Position numbers and translations under genes: made by a program
Notes under the pieces: model-generated
Told to the model about the DNA's origin: nothing
The model's input: only the letters and a program-made list of their open reading frames with translations
The model's database searches: none
Assembly: GCA_021793115.1 (NCBI GenBank)
Contig: JAJYTJ010000030.1
Location: 1 to 29,342, forward strand
Length of the DNA stretch: 29,342 bases
Direction of reading: 5' to 3'
DNA from: Actinomycetes bacterium
GTDB taxonomy: Bacteria > Actinomycetota > Actinomycetes > Actinomycetales > Cellulomonadaceae
Shown here: positions 1 through 8,317 of the stretch, in pieces
How the letters are laid out: each line of letters opens with the position of its first letter
How positions within the stretch are numbered: position 1 is the first letter of the stretch

Positions 1-383
1 GCCTTGTCCGCCTCGCGGACCGAGGGCACGCCCACCCAGCGGGTGGTGGAGAAGAACACGTCGACTCGCTGCTCCACGGGCGGGCCGCCGCGCTCGAACC
101 GGTGCAGCACGGTGAGCGGCACCAGGTCCGCCGGGTCGACCCGGATCCCCGCCTCCTCGTCGGCCTCGCGCACCGCCGCCTCGTGCACCGACTCCCCGGG
201 GTCGACGTGCCCGGCGAGCGTGGCCCAGTGACCATCCATGTACCCGGTGCCGCGGCGCAGCTGGAGCAGCACCTCGTGGTGGCCGGAGCCCGGACGGACG
301 AGCAGCACGTACGCCGCTGCGACCAGCAGGGTCCGGCCGCCGAGGTGGTCGTCCGGGGCGTATCGCTGCGGCGCGTCGTGCAT
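1..383 (-). CDS. NUDIX hydrolase, 3' end cut by window edge
   Basis: Hydrolyses a nucleoside diphosphate linked to some other moiety; the substrate cannot be told from sequence. Reading the minus strand from ATG at 383 gives 127 codons without a stop before the window edge. Residues 58-80 form a complete Nudix box (G58, E64, then READEEAGI at 72-80), matching GX5EX7REUXEEXGU, so the metal-binding glutamates are present. The start lies 7 nt after a CAGACT hexamer and has no Shine-Dalgarno, which suggests a leaderless mRNA. It is divergent from the CYTH gene, whose own -10 lies about 20 bp away. The C-terminal part is outside the window, so extra domains cannot be excluded. Confidence 0.9.
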   Translation of the reverse strand, partial: MHDAPQRYAPDDHLGGRTLLVAAAYVLLVRPGSGHHEVLLQLRRGTGYMDGHWATLAGHVDPGESVHEAAVREADEEAGIRVDPADLVPLTVLHRFERGGPPVEQRVDVFFSTTRWVGVPSVREADK

Positions 384-390
384 GTCCCGG

Positions 391-396
391 AGTCTG
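391..396 (-). promoter_or_regulatory. -10 hexamer, leaderless start of NUDIX gene
   Basis: CAGACT on the minus strand ends 7 nt before the ATG at 383. This matches the actinobacterial (T/C)ANNNT -10 pattern at leaderless distance. No clear -35 box is seen. Confidence 0.45.
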
Positions 397-410
397 GCAC
401 GGCGGGCCTC

Positions 411-416
411 TAGGCT
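411..416 (+). promoter_or_regulatory. -10 hexamer of CYTH gene
   Basis: TAGGCT fits TANNNT. A start about 7 nt downstream gives a leader of roughly 22 nt that carries the GAGGAGG ribosome-binding site at 432-438. It lies back to back with the NUDIX promoter. Confidence 0.5.
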
Positions 417-444
417 CGCAACCGTCGCAGACGAGGAGGCCACG

Positions 445-1077
445 ATGAGCGAGCAGGGGTACGGCGACTTCGAGTTCGAACGCCGGTTCGTCGCGCGCGA
501 CGTGCCCGCGGACCTCCTCGAGACCACGCCCACCCTCATCGTGCAGAGCTACCTGCTGTCCGACGAGGGGTACGCCGTCCGGGTCCGGGCCCAGGTGCCC
601 GGGGTGCCGGCGCAGGTGGATCCCGCGGCCGACGAGCTGGCGCTGCTGGAGGCGCACGTGGACGGCGTCGAGTTCGGCGCCATCACGGTCAAGGGCCCCA
701 TGGTCGCCGGCACGCGCTACGAGGCGGAGCGGGAGATCGACCCCACGGTCGCGGTCGAGCTCGTCCGGCGCGGCGGCCGCCGTGTCGCCAAGCTGCGGCA
801 CGCCGTCTGGCTCGGCGAGGACGGCTGGGTGATCGACGTCTTCGCCGGGCGCAACGCGCCGCTCGTCGTCGCCGAGGTGGAGCGCGGCGGCCCCGTGACC
901 GACCTGGCCATCCCCGCGTTCGCCGTCACCGAGGTGACGACCGACCCGAGGTTCGCCAACGACGCGCTGGCGAGCCGGCCGTACTCGCTCTGGGCCGACG
1001 AGTTCGCGGCCGAGCTCGCCCGCACCGGGCCGACCTTCCTCACGGAGCTGGGCACCAACCGGCGCGTCGAGCTCTAG
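445..1077 (+). CDS. CYTH domain protein (triphosphate tunnel enzyme family)
   Basis: A 210-residue member of the CYTH / triphosphate tunnel metalloenzyme superfamily, which hydrolyses or cyclises triphosphate compounds such as inorganic triphosphate, thiamine triphosphate or ATP in the cytosol. The N-terminus carries the family signature: E10, E12 and R14 stand where ExExK is expected, with Arg in place of Lys. Charged strands such as YAVRVRAQ and VAKLRHAVW, and the WVIDVFAG and EVERGG segments, match the tunnel strands and the late acidic motif. The ATG at 445 is preferred over upstream in-frame starts because GAGGAGG sits 6 nt before it. It converges with a CHAD gene; CYTH and CHAD proteins are linked to polyphosphate chemistry. 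The exact substrate is unknown. Confidence 0.85.
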   Translation: MSEQGYGDFEFERRFVARDVPADLLETTPTLIVQSYLLSDEGYAVRVRAQVPGVPAQVDPAADELALLEAHVDGVEFGAITVKGPMVAGTRYEAEREIDPTVAVELVRRGGRRVAKLRHAVWLGEDGWVIDVFAGRNAPLVVAEVERGGPVTDLAIPAFAVTEVTTDPRFANDALASRPYSLWADEFAAELARTGPTFLTELGTNRRVEL

Positions 1078-1112
1078 TCCGGCGGGGCGCCGGCGGCACC
1101 CGGTCGCCGGAC
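1077..1112. terminator. Hairpin between convergent CYTH and CHAD genes
   Basis: GTCCGGCG (1077-1084) pairs perfectly with CGCCGGAC (1105-1112) around a GC-rich loop, inside the 37-bp gap between two convergent stop codons. There is no T tract, as is usual for actinobacterial terminators. Confidence 0.5.
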
Positions 1113-1114
1113 CG

Positions 1115-1966
1115 CTACGGCATCCAGCCGCGGTGGTGAGGGTCGCGCAGGCGCGCGGCGGCGCGGGCGGCGGCCAGCTCGGCGTCGTCGGCCGCGGCGT
1201 GCGCGAGGGCGGCCAGCCGCTCGTAGGTCGTCGTGTCCTCGCCGTCCGCCCGCGCCTGCGCGGCGACCTCCATGACCACGGCCCGCACGAGCACGGCGTC
1301 GTGCTGGGCGCCCAGGGCGTCCTGCACGCTCTCGGCGAGGGCCGCGCTGCGCGCTGCGGGCTCGCCCACCACCTCCGCCGCGTAGCGCGCCCGGCGGGCC
1401 TGCCGGCGCTCCGCATGCAGGGCGGTGTCGTGGTCGTCGTCCCCGGCCCGCTCCGCCGCGGTGGCCCGCCGGTCGAGCCGGTGCCACTCGCGTGCCGCCC
1501 GGCGGGCGATGCGACCCCCGTCGGGTGGCCACGGGCGGGCGGCGGCCTCCTCGAGCGCGGCGAGGAGGCCGGCGTGCGCCGGGCCGCGCAGCCGGCCGCG
1601 CAGCGCCACCAGCGCCGTGCGCCGCGCCGCGAGGCGGTTCTCCAGCAGGCGGGCGCGGGCCCGTGGGTCGCCGTCCGGCAGGGCAGCCACGGCCGTGCGC
1701 AGCCAGGCCAGCTCCACTGCCGGGTCACGCGCCGCGCCGAGGGCCCGGCCGAGGTCGCGCAGGCCGTCCGCCAGCGGCGCGGCGTCGCCGACGAGGGACC
1801 CGCAGAGGTCGAGGCAGGCGCGCAGCCGGCGGGTCGCCGTGCGGGCGTCGTGGACGGCGTCGTCGTCGCCCGCCGCCACTGGCGGACCGAGCGCTCGCAG
1901 CCGGGCGACCTGCTCGGCGGCGTACCGGCGGGCCCGGTCCGAGGCAGCGTGCCGCGACGACCCCAT
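1115..1966 (-). CDS. CHAD domain protein
   Basis: A 283-residue alpha-helical CHAD (conserved histidine alpha-helical domain) protein, a family known to bind inorganic polyphosphate through conserved His and basic residues. The signature VHDARTATRRLRA lies at residues 38-50, and the rest is an Arg/Ala-rich helical bundle with further basic clusters (for example RRAAREWHRLDRR and HAERRQARRARYAAE). The length fits a single CHAD domain with no fused CYTH domain. The ATG at 1966 is chosen because CAGGAT lies 6 nt upstream, giving a leaderless arrangement, and the homologous region starts shortly after it. It converges with the CYTH gene, so the two halves of the common CYTH-CHAD fusion are here separate, oppositely oriented genes. 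Confidence 0.85.
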   Translation of the reverse strand: MGSSRHAASDRARRYAAEQVARLRALGPPVAAGDDDAVHDARTATRRLRACLDLCGSLVGDAAPLADGLRDLGRALGAARDPAVELAWLRTAVAALPDGDPRARARLLENRLAARRTALVALRGRLRGPAHAGLLAALEEAAARPWPPDGGRIARRAAREWHRLDRRATAAERAGDDDHDTALHAERRQARRARYAAEVVGEPAARSAALAESVQDALGAQHDAVLVRAVVMEVAAQARADGEDTTTYERLAALAHAAADDAELAAARAAARLRDPHHRGWMP

Positions 1967-1972
1967 GCCCCG

Positions 1973-1978
1973 ATCCTG
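1973..1978 (-). promoter_or_regulatory. -10 hexamer, leaderless start of CHAD gene
   Basis: CAGGAT on the minus strand ends exactly 6 nt before the ATG at 1966. No Shine-Dalgarno lies between them. Confidence 0.4.
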
Positions 1979-2014
1979 GCCCGCGCCCTCCCGGCCGTCT
2001 CGCGGTGCGGAACC

Positions 2015-2020
2015 TAGACT
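2015..2020 (+). promoter_or_regulatory. -10 hexamer of lipoprotein gene
   Basis: TAGACT fits TANNNT. The predicted leader of about 24 nt contains the strong ribosome-binding site GGGAGGTGG at 2038-2046 ahead of the GTG start. Confidence 0.5.
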
Positions 2021-2050
2021 GGCCGCCCGGCAAGGGCGGGAGGTGGGTGC

Positions 2051-4066
2051 GTGCGGTGGAGCGGCCGACGGCGCGTGACCGCGCTGACGGTGCTCGTCGT
2101 CGCCGCGCTCGCCGGCTGCACCGCGGGGACGGGTCCGCAGCGCACCGGGTCGCCGACCGCCGCCGCGCCCACCTCCCCACCGGTGCCCAGCGTGGTGCCG
2201 TTTCGCGCGACCGCCCCGGCCGGCCCGGCGCTGGTCCTCGACGTGGCGGACCCCGTGCGCGCCGCGGTGGCGGCGAGCCGCTCGCTCTTCGTCACGGCTC
2301 CCGTGGTGGTCCTCGCGCCGGTCGACGACAACGCGGCCCAGCTCACCGCGGCCTCCGCAGCGGTCGCGCTGGGGGCGCCGGTGCTGCTCACGCCGCAGCC
2401 CGCGGGGGCACCCACGGCCTCGGCACCGTCGGCATCGTCGGCATCGTCGGCGCCCGCCGCCCCGGTGCCTTCCGCCGGCGCGAGCGGTCCGGTCGGCGGC
2501 TTCGACCCCGGCGTGGCCGTCGAGCTGGCACGGCTGGGCGCCACCGCGGTGCTCGTCGTCGGTGCCGCCGCGGTGCCGCCGGGACTCGTCGTCGTGCGGG
2601 TGCCGGAGGGCGCGGATGCGGCCACGCTCGCGCGTGCCCTTGGCGCCGGCCCAGGCCACGGCCCGGACCTCGCTGCCGCCGCGCCGGTCGCCGCGGGCGG
2701 CGAGGCCGCCGCGATCATCGGCCTCGCGCGGCCGGGCACCGCCGTGCTGTGCGCGGCAGACGAGACGGTGGGCTCCGCACCGGGTGCCACCGGCGCGCCG
2801 CCGGTGGCACCCGACGCCACCTCGTCCACGGCCACCGTGCCCGGGACGGCTGGGACCGCCGCTGCTCCCGGGACGGCCCTGACTGTCGCCGTGCCTGGGA
2901 CGGCTGCGGCACCGGCGGGCGGCCCCACCACCGCATCGGCGTCGGGTCCCGCCGGCCTGCGTCTGGCCTCGCCGGGCTCGTCGGCCTCCGGGTTGCCCCG
3001 CACCGAGCCGCCGACCGCGCCGCCGGGCACCGTCGCGCTCGTCGGCGCCGGCCCGGTCCCGCTCGCGGTGCTCGCCACGGTCCGCGCCGCTGGCCTGCCC
3101 GTGGTCGACGTCCCGGCGGCCGACCCCCGCGCGACGTCGTCGGCGGTCCAGGCGCTGGCGCACGCGAAGCCGTCGCACGTCGTCGCGCTCGGCAGCGGGT
3201 TCGGCCCGGCGGACCGCCTCGCCGAGCGCGTGGCGGCCGCGGCCACCGGGGTCGAGCTGCCCGGCGGCGGCCAGCTGTGCTTCCCGCAGGACGAGGGCCT
3301 GCCCGGCAAGCGCTACGTCGCCCTCTACGGCAGCCCCGGCATGCCGGCGCTGGGCGTGCTCGGCGAGCAGGACGTGCCGGCGACGATCGCCCGCGCGCAG
3401 GCGCACGCCGCGCCCTACCGGGCCCTGACCCCCGACACGGTGGTCGCGGGCGTGGAGATCATCGCGACGATCGCCTCGGCGGGCGCCGGTGCGGACGGCA
3501 ACTACTCCACCGAGCGGCCCGTCGCCGACCTGCTGCCCCTGGTGCAGGCCGCCGGTGCCGCCGGGATGAGCGTGGTGCTCGACCTGCAGCCGGGCCGCAC
3601 CGACTTCCTCACGCAGGCCCAGGAGTACGAGTCGCTGCTGGACCTGCCGTACGTGAGTCTGGCGCTGGACCCCGAGTGGCGGCTGGGGCCCGACCAGGTG
3701 CACCTCAAGCAGATCGGCCACGTCGACGTCGACGAGGTCAACGCGGTGGCCGCCTGGCTGGCCCGGCTCGTCGCCGACCACCACCTGCCGCAGAAGGCGC
3801 TCGTGCTGCACGAGTTCGCGCTGAGCATGATCACCGGACGCGACCGCCTCGACACGTCGCACGACGAGCTGGCCGTGGTGATCCACGTCGACGGGCAGGG
3901 CAGCCAGCCCGCGAAGGTCGGCACGTGGAACGCGATCCGCCAGGGTGCGCCCGCGGGCGTCCACTGGGGCTGGAAGAACTTCTACGACGAGGACACGCCG
4001 GCGATGCTCGACCCCGCCGGCACCTACGCGATCCAGCCGACGCCGGACCTCGTGACCTACCAGTAG
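2051..4066 (+). CDS. Secreted lipoprotein, possible cell-wall-binding and barrel domains
   Basis: A 671-residue exported lipoprotein. The GTG start follows GGGAGGTGG. The N-terminus has Arg residues, a hydrophobic stretch and a lipobox ending LAGC, so C23 would be lipidated. Residues about 55-170 (for example GAPVLLTP and LGATAVLVVG) resemble degenerate type-2 cell-wall-binding repeats. A long Ala/Pro/Thr/Gly-rich segment with imperfect PGTA repeats follows, to about residue 330, and is probably a disordered linker. The C-terminal 270 residues (SVVLDLQPGR, SLALDPEWRL, LVLHEFALSMI, VHWGWKNF) look like an alpha/beta barrel, similar in style to glycoside-hydrolase-like proteins, but no catalytic pair can be assigned. 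It is expected on the outer face of the membrane. The function is unknown. Confidence 0.75.
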   Translation: MRWSGRRRVTALTVLVVAALAGCTAGTGPQRTGSPTAAAPTSPPVPSVVPFRATAPAGPALVLDVADPVRAAVAASRSLFVTAPVVVLAPVDDNAAQLTAASAAVALGAPVLLTPQPAGAPTASAPSASSASSAPAAPVPSAGASGPVGGFDPGVAVELARLGATAVLVVGAAAVPPGLVVVRVPEGADAATLARALGAGPGHGPDLAAAAPVAAGGEAAAIIGLARPGTAVLCAADETVGSAPGATGAPPVAPDATSSTATVPGTAGTAAAPGTALTVAVPGTAAAPAGGPTTASASGPAGLRLASPGSSASGLPRTEPPTAPPGTVALVGAGPVPLAVLATVRAAGLPVVDVPAADPRATSSAVQALAHAKPSHVVALGSGFGPADRLAERVAAAATGVELPGGGQLCFPQDEGLPGKRYVALYGSPGMPALGVLGEQDVPATIARAQAHAAPYRALTPDTVVAGVEIIATIASAGAGADGNYSTERPVADLLPLVQAAGAAGMSVVLDLQPGRTDFLTQAQEYESLLDLPYVSLALDPEWRLGPDQVHLKQIGHVDVDEVNAVAAWLARLVADHHLPQKALVLHEFALSMITGRDRLDTSHDELAVVIHVDGQGSQPAKVGTWNAIRQGAPAGVHWGWKNFYDEDTPAMLDPAGTYAIQPTPDLVTYQ

Positions 4067-4071
4067 GGCCC

Positions 4072-4077
4072 TACGCT
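4072..4077 (+). promoter_or_regulatory. -10 hexamer, leaderless start of mntR-like gene
   Basis: TACGCT fits TANNNT and ends 6 nt before the GTG at 4084. No ribosome-binding site is present in between, so the mRNA probably begins at the start codon. Confidence 0.55.
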
Positions 4078-4083
4078 GGCAGC

Positions 4084-4761
4084 GTGATCGAGCCCGGCGC
4101 CACGCAGCTGCTGACCCCGGTCGCGCAGGACTACCTCAAGGTCATCTGGTCCGCCCAGGAGTGGAGCGACCGGCCGGTGACGACGAAGGCCCTGGCGGCG
4201 CGCCTCGGCGTCGGTACGTCGACGGTGTCGGAGACCGTGCGCCGGCTGGCGGACGCCGGTCTCGTCAGCCACGAGCCGTACGGCGCGGTGGGCCTCACCG
4301 AGCTGGGCCGAGCGCACGCGCTGCAGATGGTGCGCCGCCACCGACTCATCGAGACGTTCCTCGTCGCGCAGCTCGGCTACGCCTGGGACGAGGTGCACGA
4401 CGAGGCGGAGGAGCTCGAGCACGCGGTGTCGGACGGGTTCGTCGAGCGCATCGCGACGCTGCTGGGCGACCCGGACCGCGACCCGCACGGCGACCCCATC
4501 CCCGGCGCGGACGGCTCGGTGCGCGTGCCGCGGGCGCGCAGCCTGTGGGAGAGTGCGGCGGGCCGGTGGCGGGTCGCCCGGATCTCCGACGCCGACCCCG
4601 ACCTGCTGCGTTACGTCGCCTCGGTCGGGCTCGTCCTCGACGCGGACGTCACCGTGACCCGCCAGGACGTGGCGGGGGTCGTCACCGTGACGTTCGCCGA
4701 CGGCGCGCGCGTCGACCTCGCCGAGCCCGCGGCGTCGGCCATCTGGCTCACCGCCCCCTGA
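4084..4761 (+). CDS. mntR: MntR/SirR-type DtxR-family metalloregulator
   Basis: A 225-residue metal-dependent repressor of the DtxR family. Residues 8-70 form the winged helix (VAQDYLKVIW, then TSTVSETVRRL as recognition helix). Residues 85-141 form the dimerisation and metal-binding part (HRLIETFL, then WDEVHDEAEELEH, then RDPHGDPIP). Residues 145-225 resemble the SH3/FeoA-like third domain. At the position of DtxR Cys102 there is E109; H86, E90, H105, E112 and H113 are kept. A Glu there is typical of manganese-type members (MntR, mycobacterial SirR) rather than iron-type DtxR/IdeR, so Mn(II) sensing is inferred. It likely represses Mn uptake genes, none of which are in this window. The start was chosen from the leaderless TACGCT-N6-GTG arrangement. 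Confidence 0.88.
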   Translation: MIEPGATQLLTPVAQDYLKVIWSAQEWSDRPVTTKALAARLGVGTSTVSETVRRLADAGLVSHEPYGAVGLTELGRAHALQMVRRHRLIETFLVAQLGYAWDEVHDEAEELEHAVSDGFVERIATLLGDPDRDPHGDPIPGADGSVRVPRARSLWESAAGRWRVARISDADPDLLRYVASVGLVLDADVTVTRQDVAGVVTVTFADGARVDLAEPAASAIWLTAP

Positions 4762-4780
4762 CCACCCCGACCGCCACTGG

Positions 4781-5067
4781 TGGAGCCCCGTTGCACACGG
4801 TGGAGCCACCCCGTCCACCAGTGGAGCCACCCCGTCCACCAGTGGAGCCTCTCGACCGCCAGTGGAGCCTCTCGACCGCCAGTGGAGCCTCTCGACCACC
4901 AGTGGAGCCACTTGGCCCGCCAGTGGAGTCACTCGGACCCCGAGTGGAGCGATTGAACCTCCACTGGAGTCACTTGGACTCCGAGTGGAGCGGTTGAACC
5001 TCGAGTGGAGCCGAGTGGACTCCCGCTGGAGCCGATTGGCCGACAGTGGAGTCATTCGACAGCGACA
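4781..5067 (+). repeat. 14-copy tandem repeat with 20/21-bp period
   Basis: TGGAG begins at 4781, 4801, 4822, 4843, 4863, 4883, 4903, 4924, 4945, 4965, 4986, 5006, 5027 and 5047. The steps are only 20 or 21 bp and average about 20.5 bp. The rough unit is TGGAGYCACTYGRCCNCCAG. Copies 2-3 and 4-5 are identical; later copies diverge. Two inverted copies (CTCCACT, TTCCACT) follow at 5091-5107. The non-integral period breaks any reading frame, so it is not protein coding. It lies in the 632-bp gap between the mntR-like gene and leuS. Confidence 0.9.
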
Positions 5068-5116
5068 CGCCGGTAGCGGCTGTCATACGGCTCCACTGAA
5101 TTCCACTCGACGGGGG

Positions 5117-5215
5117 CTCCCGCTTGAGGGGGCGCTACCGCTGGGGGGCGCTACCGCTGGGGGGCGCTACCGCTGGGGGGGGGGCTACCGCTGGGGAGCT
5201 CCCGCTCGAGGGGCG
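5117..5215 (+). repeat. G-rich repeat cluster, four copies of a 16-18-bp unit
   Basis: GCTACCGCTGGGG begins at 5134, 5150, 5166 and 5184 (steps of 16, 16 and 18 bp). The cluster is flanked by direct copies of CTCCCGCT(T/C)GAGGGG at 5117-5131 and 5199-5213. It contains successive G runs of 4 to 10. The unit differs from that of the neighbouring array. From here to the leuS promoter (5216-5381) I see only GC-rich sequence without a recognisable element. Confidence 0.85.
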
Positions 5216-5381
5216 TGCCCGGCGTCGAGCATGGGACCGGCCGGCCCGGCCCGCCGGCCACGCGCCGGTTCGCGCGGAACGCGCCGCGCCCCGCGCGCGC
5301 CCGCACGACCGCCCCCCACGGTCCGCGCGGGCCCCCGCCCCAGGTCAGTGCGACGCGGTCAGGCGGCCACCGGGCCGCCGA

Positions 5382-5387
5382 TAAACT
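5382..5387 (+). promoter_or_regulatory. -10 hexamer, leaderless start of leuS
   Basis: TAAACT, the most AT-rich hexamer for hundreds of bases, ends exactly 6 nt before the GTG at 5394. No ribosome-binding site lies in the 6-nt gap. Confidence 0.6.
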
Positions 5388-5393
5388 CCCGGG

Positions 5394-8312
5394 GTGACGT
5401 CGTCGCAGGACATCCCCACCACCGCCGGCACCGAGACACCGTTCCGGTACACGCCCGCGCTCGCCGCGCAGATCGAGGCGCACTGGCAGGACGAGTGGGA
5501 CGCGCGCGGCACGTTCTCGACGCCCAACCCGACGGGCACCCTCACGGACTCCCGCGGACGGCACGCCGACGCGAGCGGCCGCGCGTTCTTCGTCATGGAC
5601 ATGTTCCCGTACCCCTCGGGGGCGGGCCTGCACGTGGGTCACCCGCTGGGCTACATCGCCACGGACGTCGTCGGCCGGTTCCGCCGGATGCGCGGCGACA
5701 ACGTGCTGCACGCCCTGGGCTTCGACGCGTTCGGCCTGCCCGCCGAGCAGTACGCCGTCCAGACGGGCCAGCACCCGCGGACCACCACCGAGGCGAACAT
5801 CGCGATCATGCAGCGCCAGCTGCGTCGCCTGGGCCTGGCGCACGACCCGCGGCGCACCTTCGCCACGATCGACCCGGGCTACATGCGCTGGACGCAGTGG
5901 ATCTTCCTGCAGATCTTCAACTCGTGGTACGACGAGACCGCGCCCCGCCCCGACGGTGGCGTCGGCCGCGCGCGGCCCATCGCCGAGCTCGAGGCGGAGC
6001 TGCTCGCGGGCAACCGGCCGGTGCCCGACGGTGTCGACGGGGTCCCCGCCGGCTCGTCGTACGCCGCGCTGACGCGCACGCAGCAGCGCCGCGTGCTCGA
6101 CGCGCACCGCCTGGCCTACCTGTCCGACACCCCGGTGAACTGGGCGCCGGGCCTGGGCACCGTGCTGGCGAACGAGGAGGTCACGGCCGACGGTCGCTCG
6201 GAGCGCGGCAACATGCCGGTGTTCTCCAAGAAGCTGCGCCAGTGGAACATGCGCATCACCGCGTACGCCGACCGGCTGGCCGACGACCTGGACCGCATCG
6301 ACTGGCCCGAGAAGGTCAAGCTCATGCAGCGTCACTGGATCGGGCGGTCCACGGGCGCCACGGTCCGCTTCGACGTGGTCGGCGGCCAGCTGCTCGAGGT
6401 CTTCACCACCCGGCCGGACACGCTGTTCGGCGCGACGTTCATGGTGGTCGCCCCGGAGCACCCGCTGCTCGACGAGGTCCCGGCCGCGTGGCCGGACGGC
6501 ACGCGGTCGGTGTGGACGGACGGGTACGACGACCCGGCCGCGGCGGTCGCGGCCTACCGCGCGTTCGCGGCGGGGCGCAGTGCCGTGGAGCGGCAGGCCG
6601 ACGCCGGCCGCAAGACGGGCGTGTTCACGGGCCACCTCGCGGTCAACCCGGTCAACGGCGACCTGCTGCCGGTCTTCACCGCCGACTACGTGCTCATGGG
6701 TTACGGCACCGGCGCGATCATGGCCGTCCCGGGCGGAGACGAGCGCGACTTCGCGTTCGCCCGCGCCTACGAGCTGCCGGTGGTCTACACGGTGGAGGGG
6801 GAGGACGACGAGTCCGCCCGGACGGACCACGGCACGGTCATCAACTCCTCCAACGAGGAGATCAGCCTCGACGGCCTGAGCGTCGCCGAGGCGAAGGACC
6901 GGATCATCGCCTGGCTCGCCGCCCGTGGCCAGGGCGAGGAGAAGACGACCTATCGGCTGCGCGACTGGCTGTTCAGCCGGCAGCGGTACTGGGGCGAGCC
7001 CTTCCCGGTGGTGTACGACGAGGACGGCCTGCCGATCGCCCTGCCCGACTCGGCGCTGCCCGTGACGCTGCCCGAGGTGCCGGACTACTCGCCGCGCCTG
7101 TTCGCCCCCGAGGACGCGGACTCCGAGCCGGAGGCGCCGCTGGGCCGCAACGAGGACTGGGTCACCGTCACGCTCGACCTGGGCGACGGGCCCAAGCAGT
7201 ACCGCCGTGACACCAACACGATGCCGAACTGGGCGGGCTCGTGCTGGTACTACCTGCACTACCTGGACCCCGAGCATGCGACCGGCCAGGTCGTCGACCC
7301 GGCCCTGGAGCGGTACTGGATGGGCCCGGGCCACGGCGAGCAGCCCGAGGGCTCGGTCGGCGGCGTCGACCTCTACGTCGGCGGCGTGGAGCACGCGGTG
7401 CTGCACCTGCTGTACGCGCGGTTCTGGCACAAGGTGCTGTACGACCTGGGCTACGTCACCGCGGGCGAGCCCTTCTACACGCTCTTCAACCAGGGCTACA
7501 TCCAGGCGTACGCCTACACCGACGAGCGGGGCGTGTACGTCACCGCCGACGAGGTCGTCGAGGACGCGTCGTCGGCCACCGGCTACTCCTGGCGGGGCGA
7601 GCCGGTCAACCGCGAGTACGGGAAGATCGGCAAGTCGCTGAAGAACGTCGTGTCGCCCGACGACATGTATGCCGCCTACGGCGCCGACACGCTGCGGGTC
7701 TACGAGATGTCGATGGGCCCGCTCGACCTGTCGCGGCCGTGGGAGACCCGGGCCGTCGTCGGTGCGCAGCGGTTCCTGCAGCGGCTGTGGCGCAACGTCG
7801 TCTCCGAGGACACGGGCGCGACGACGGTGGTGGACGACATGCCGACCGCGGAGACGCTGCGCGTGCTGCACCGGTCGATCGCCGACGTCACCGAGGACAT
7901 GACCGCGATGCGGGTCAACACGGCCATCGCCAAGCTCATCGTGCTCAACAACCACCTGACGACGCTGGAGCGCGTGCCCCGCGCGGCGGCGGAGGCGCTG
8001 GTGCTCATGACCGCGCCGGTGGCGCCGCACATCGCGGAGGATCTGTGGTCGCGGCTGGGGCACCCGGAGTCGCTCACGTACGAGCGGTTCCCGGTGGCCG
8101 ACCCGGCATACCTCGTCGAGGACACCGTCACGTGCGTGCTGCAGGTGGCGGGCAAGGTGCGCGGTCGGGTGGAGGTGTCGCCGGCGGCGACGAAGGATGA
8201 GCTGCAGGCGCTCGCACTGGCGGACCCCGGCGTGCAGCGGGCGCTCGACGGGCGCGGCGTCCGCACGGTGGTCGTCGTCCCGCCGAAGCTCGTCAACGTG
8301 GTGCCGGCCTGA
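5394..8312 (+). CDS. leuS: Leucyl-tRNA synthetase
   Basis: Charges tRNA-Leu with leucine in the cytosol. The 972-residue protein has the full class Ia architecture. The HIGH motif is HVGH at residues 80-83 after FPYPSGAGL. The CP1 editing domain carries the threonine-containing TRPDTLFG at 339-346. A tRNA-synthetase core with GSCWYY follows, then the KMSKS-equivalent KIGKS at 744-748, the anticodon-binding helical domain and a C-terminal domain ending [12 protein letters not shown]. An insert near residues 180-205 is common in actinobacterial LeuRS. The GTG start at 5394 is supported by TAAACT 6 nt upstream, and the next in-frame ATG would fall inside the core. The degV gene starts 5 bp after its stop, so the two are probably co-transcribed. 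Confidence 0.98.
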   Translation: MTSSQDIPTTAGTETPFRYTPALAAQIEAHWQDEWDARGTFSTPNPTGTLTDSRGRHADASGRAFFVMDMFPYPSGAGLHVGHPLGYIATDVVGRFRRMRGDNVLHALGFDAFGLPAEQYAVQTGQHPRTTTEANIAIMQRQLRRLGLAHDPRRTFATIDPGYMRWTQWIFLQIFNSWYDETAPRPDGGVGRARPIAELEAELLAGNRPVPDGVDGVPAGSSYAALTRTQQRRVLDAHRLAYLSDTPVNWAPGLGTVLANEEVTADGRSERGNMPVFSKKLRQWNMRITAYADRLADDLDRIDWPEKVKLMQRHWIGRSTGATVRFDVVGGQLLEVFTTRPDTLFGATFMVVAPEHPLLDEVPAAWPDGTRSVWTDGYDDPAAAVAAYRAFAAGRSAVERQADAGRKTGVFTGHLAVNPVNGDLLPVFTADYVLMGYGTGAIMAVPGGDERDFAFARAYELPVVYTVEGEDDESARTDHGTVINSSNEEISLDGLSVAEAKDRIIAWLAARGQGEEKTTYRLRDWLFSRQRYWGEPFPVVYDEDGLPIALPDSALPVTLPEVPDYSPRLFAPEDADSEPEAPLGRNEDWVTVTLDLGDGPKQYRRDTNTMPNWAGSCWYYLHYLDPEHATGQVVDPALERYWMGPGHGEQPEGSVGGVDLYVGGVEHAVLHLLYARFWHKVLYDLGYVTAGEPFYTLFNQGYIQAYAYTDERGVYVTADEVVEDASSATGYSWRGEPVNREYGKIGKSLKNVVSPDDMYAAYGADTLRVYEMSMGPLDLSRPWETRAVVGAQRFLQRLWRNVVSEDTGATTVVDDMPTAETLRVLHRSIADVTEDMTAMRVNTAIAKLIVLNNHLTTLERVPRAAAEALVLMTAPVAPHIAEDLWSRLGHPESLTYERFPVADPAYLVEDTVTCVLQVAGKVRGRVEVSPAATKDELQALALADPGVQRALDGRGVRTVVVVPPKLVNVVPA

Positions 8313-8317
8313 GCGCG

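Noticed and set aside
1115..3964. Very long minus-strand open frame antisense to the lipoprotein
   Set aside because: Only the 283 codons from 1966 to 1115 resemble a real protein (CHAD). The rest is Arg/His/Gly-rich shadow of the lipoprotein gene.
4161..5055. Open frames running through the repeat array on both strands
   Set aside because: They are by-products of high GC. The repeat period is not a multiple of three, so successive units fall in different frames.
4781..5067. The 20/21-bp array as a CRISPR locus
   Set aside because: There are no unique spacers between repeats; the units are contiguous, too short, and no cas genes are present.
5117..5215. A firm G-quadruplex call for the G-rich cluster
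   Set aside because: The loops of about 10 nt are longer than usual for stable quadruplexes. Possible only, so left as a remark.
7623..7637. KIGKS in place of KMSKS in LeuRS as an anomaly
   Set aside because: The residues that matter are kept (K-x-x-K-S), and such variants are ordinary in LeuRS of this lineage.
5151..8063. 970-codon minus-strand frame opposite leuS
   Set aside because: It is the antisense shadow of a clear leucyl-tRNA synthetase, with no recognisable domain of its own.
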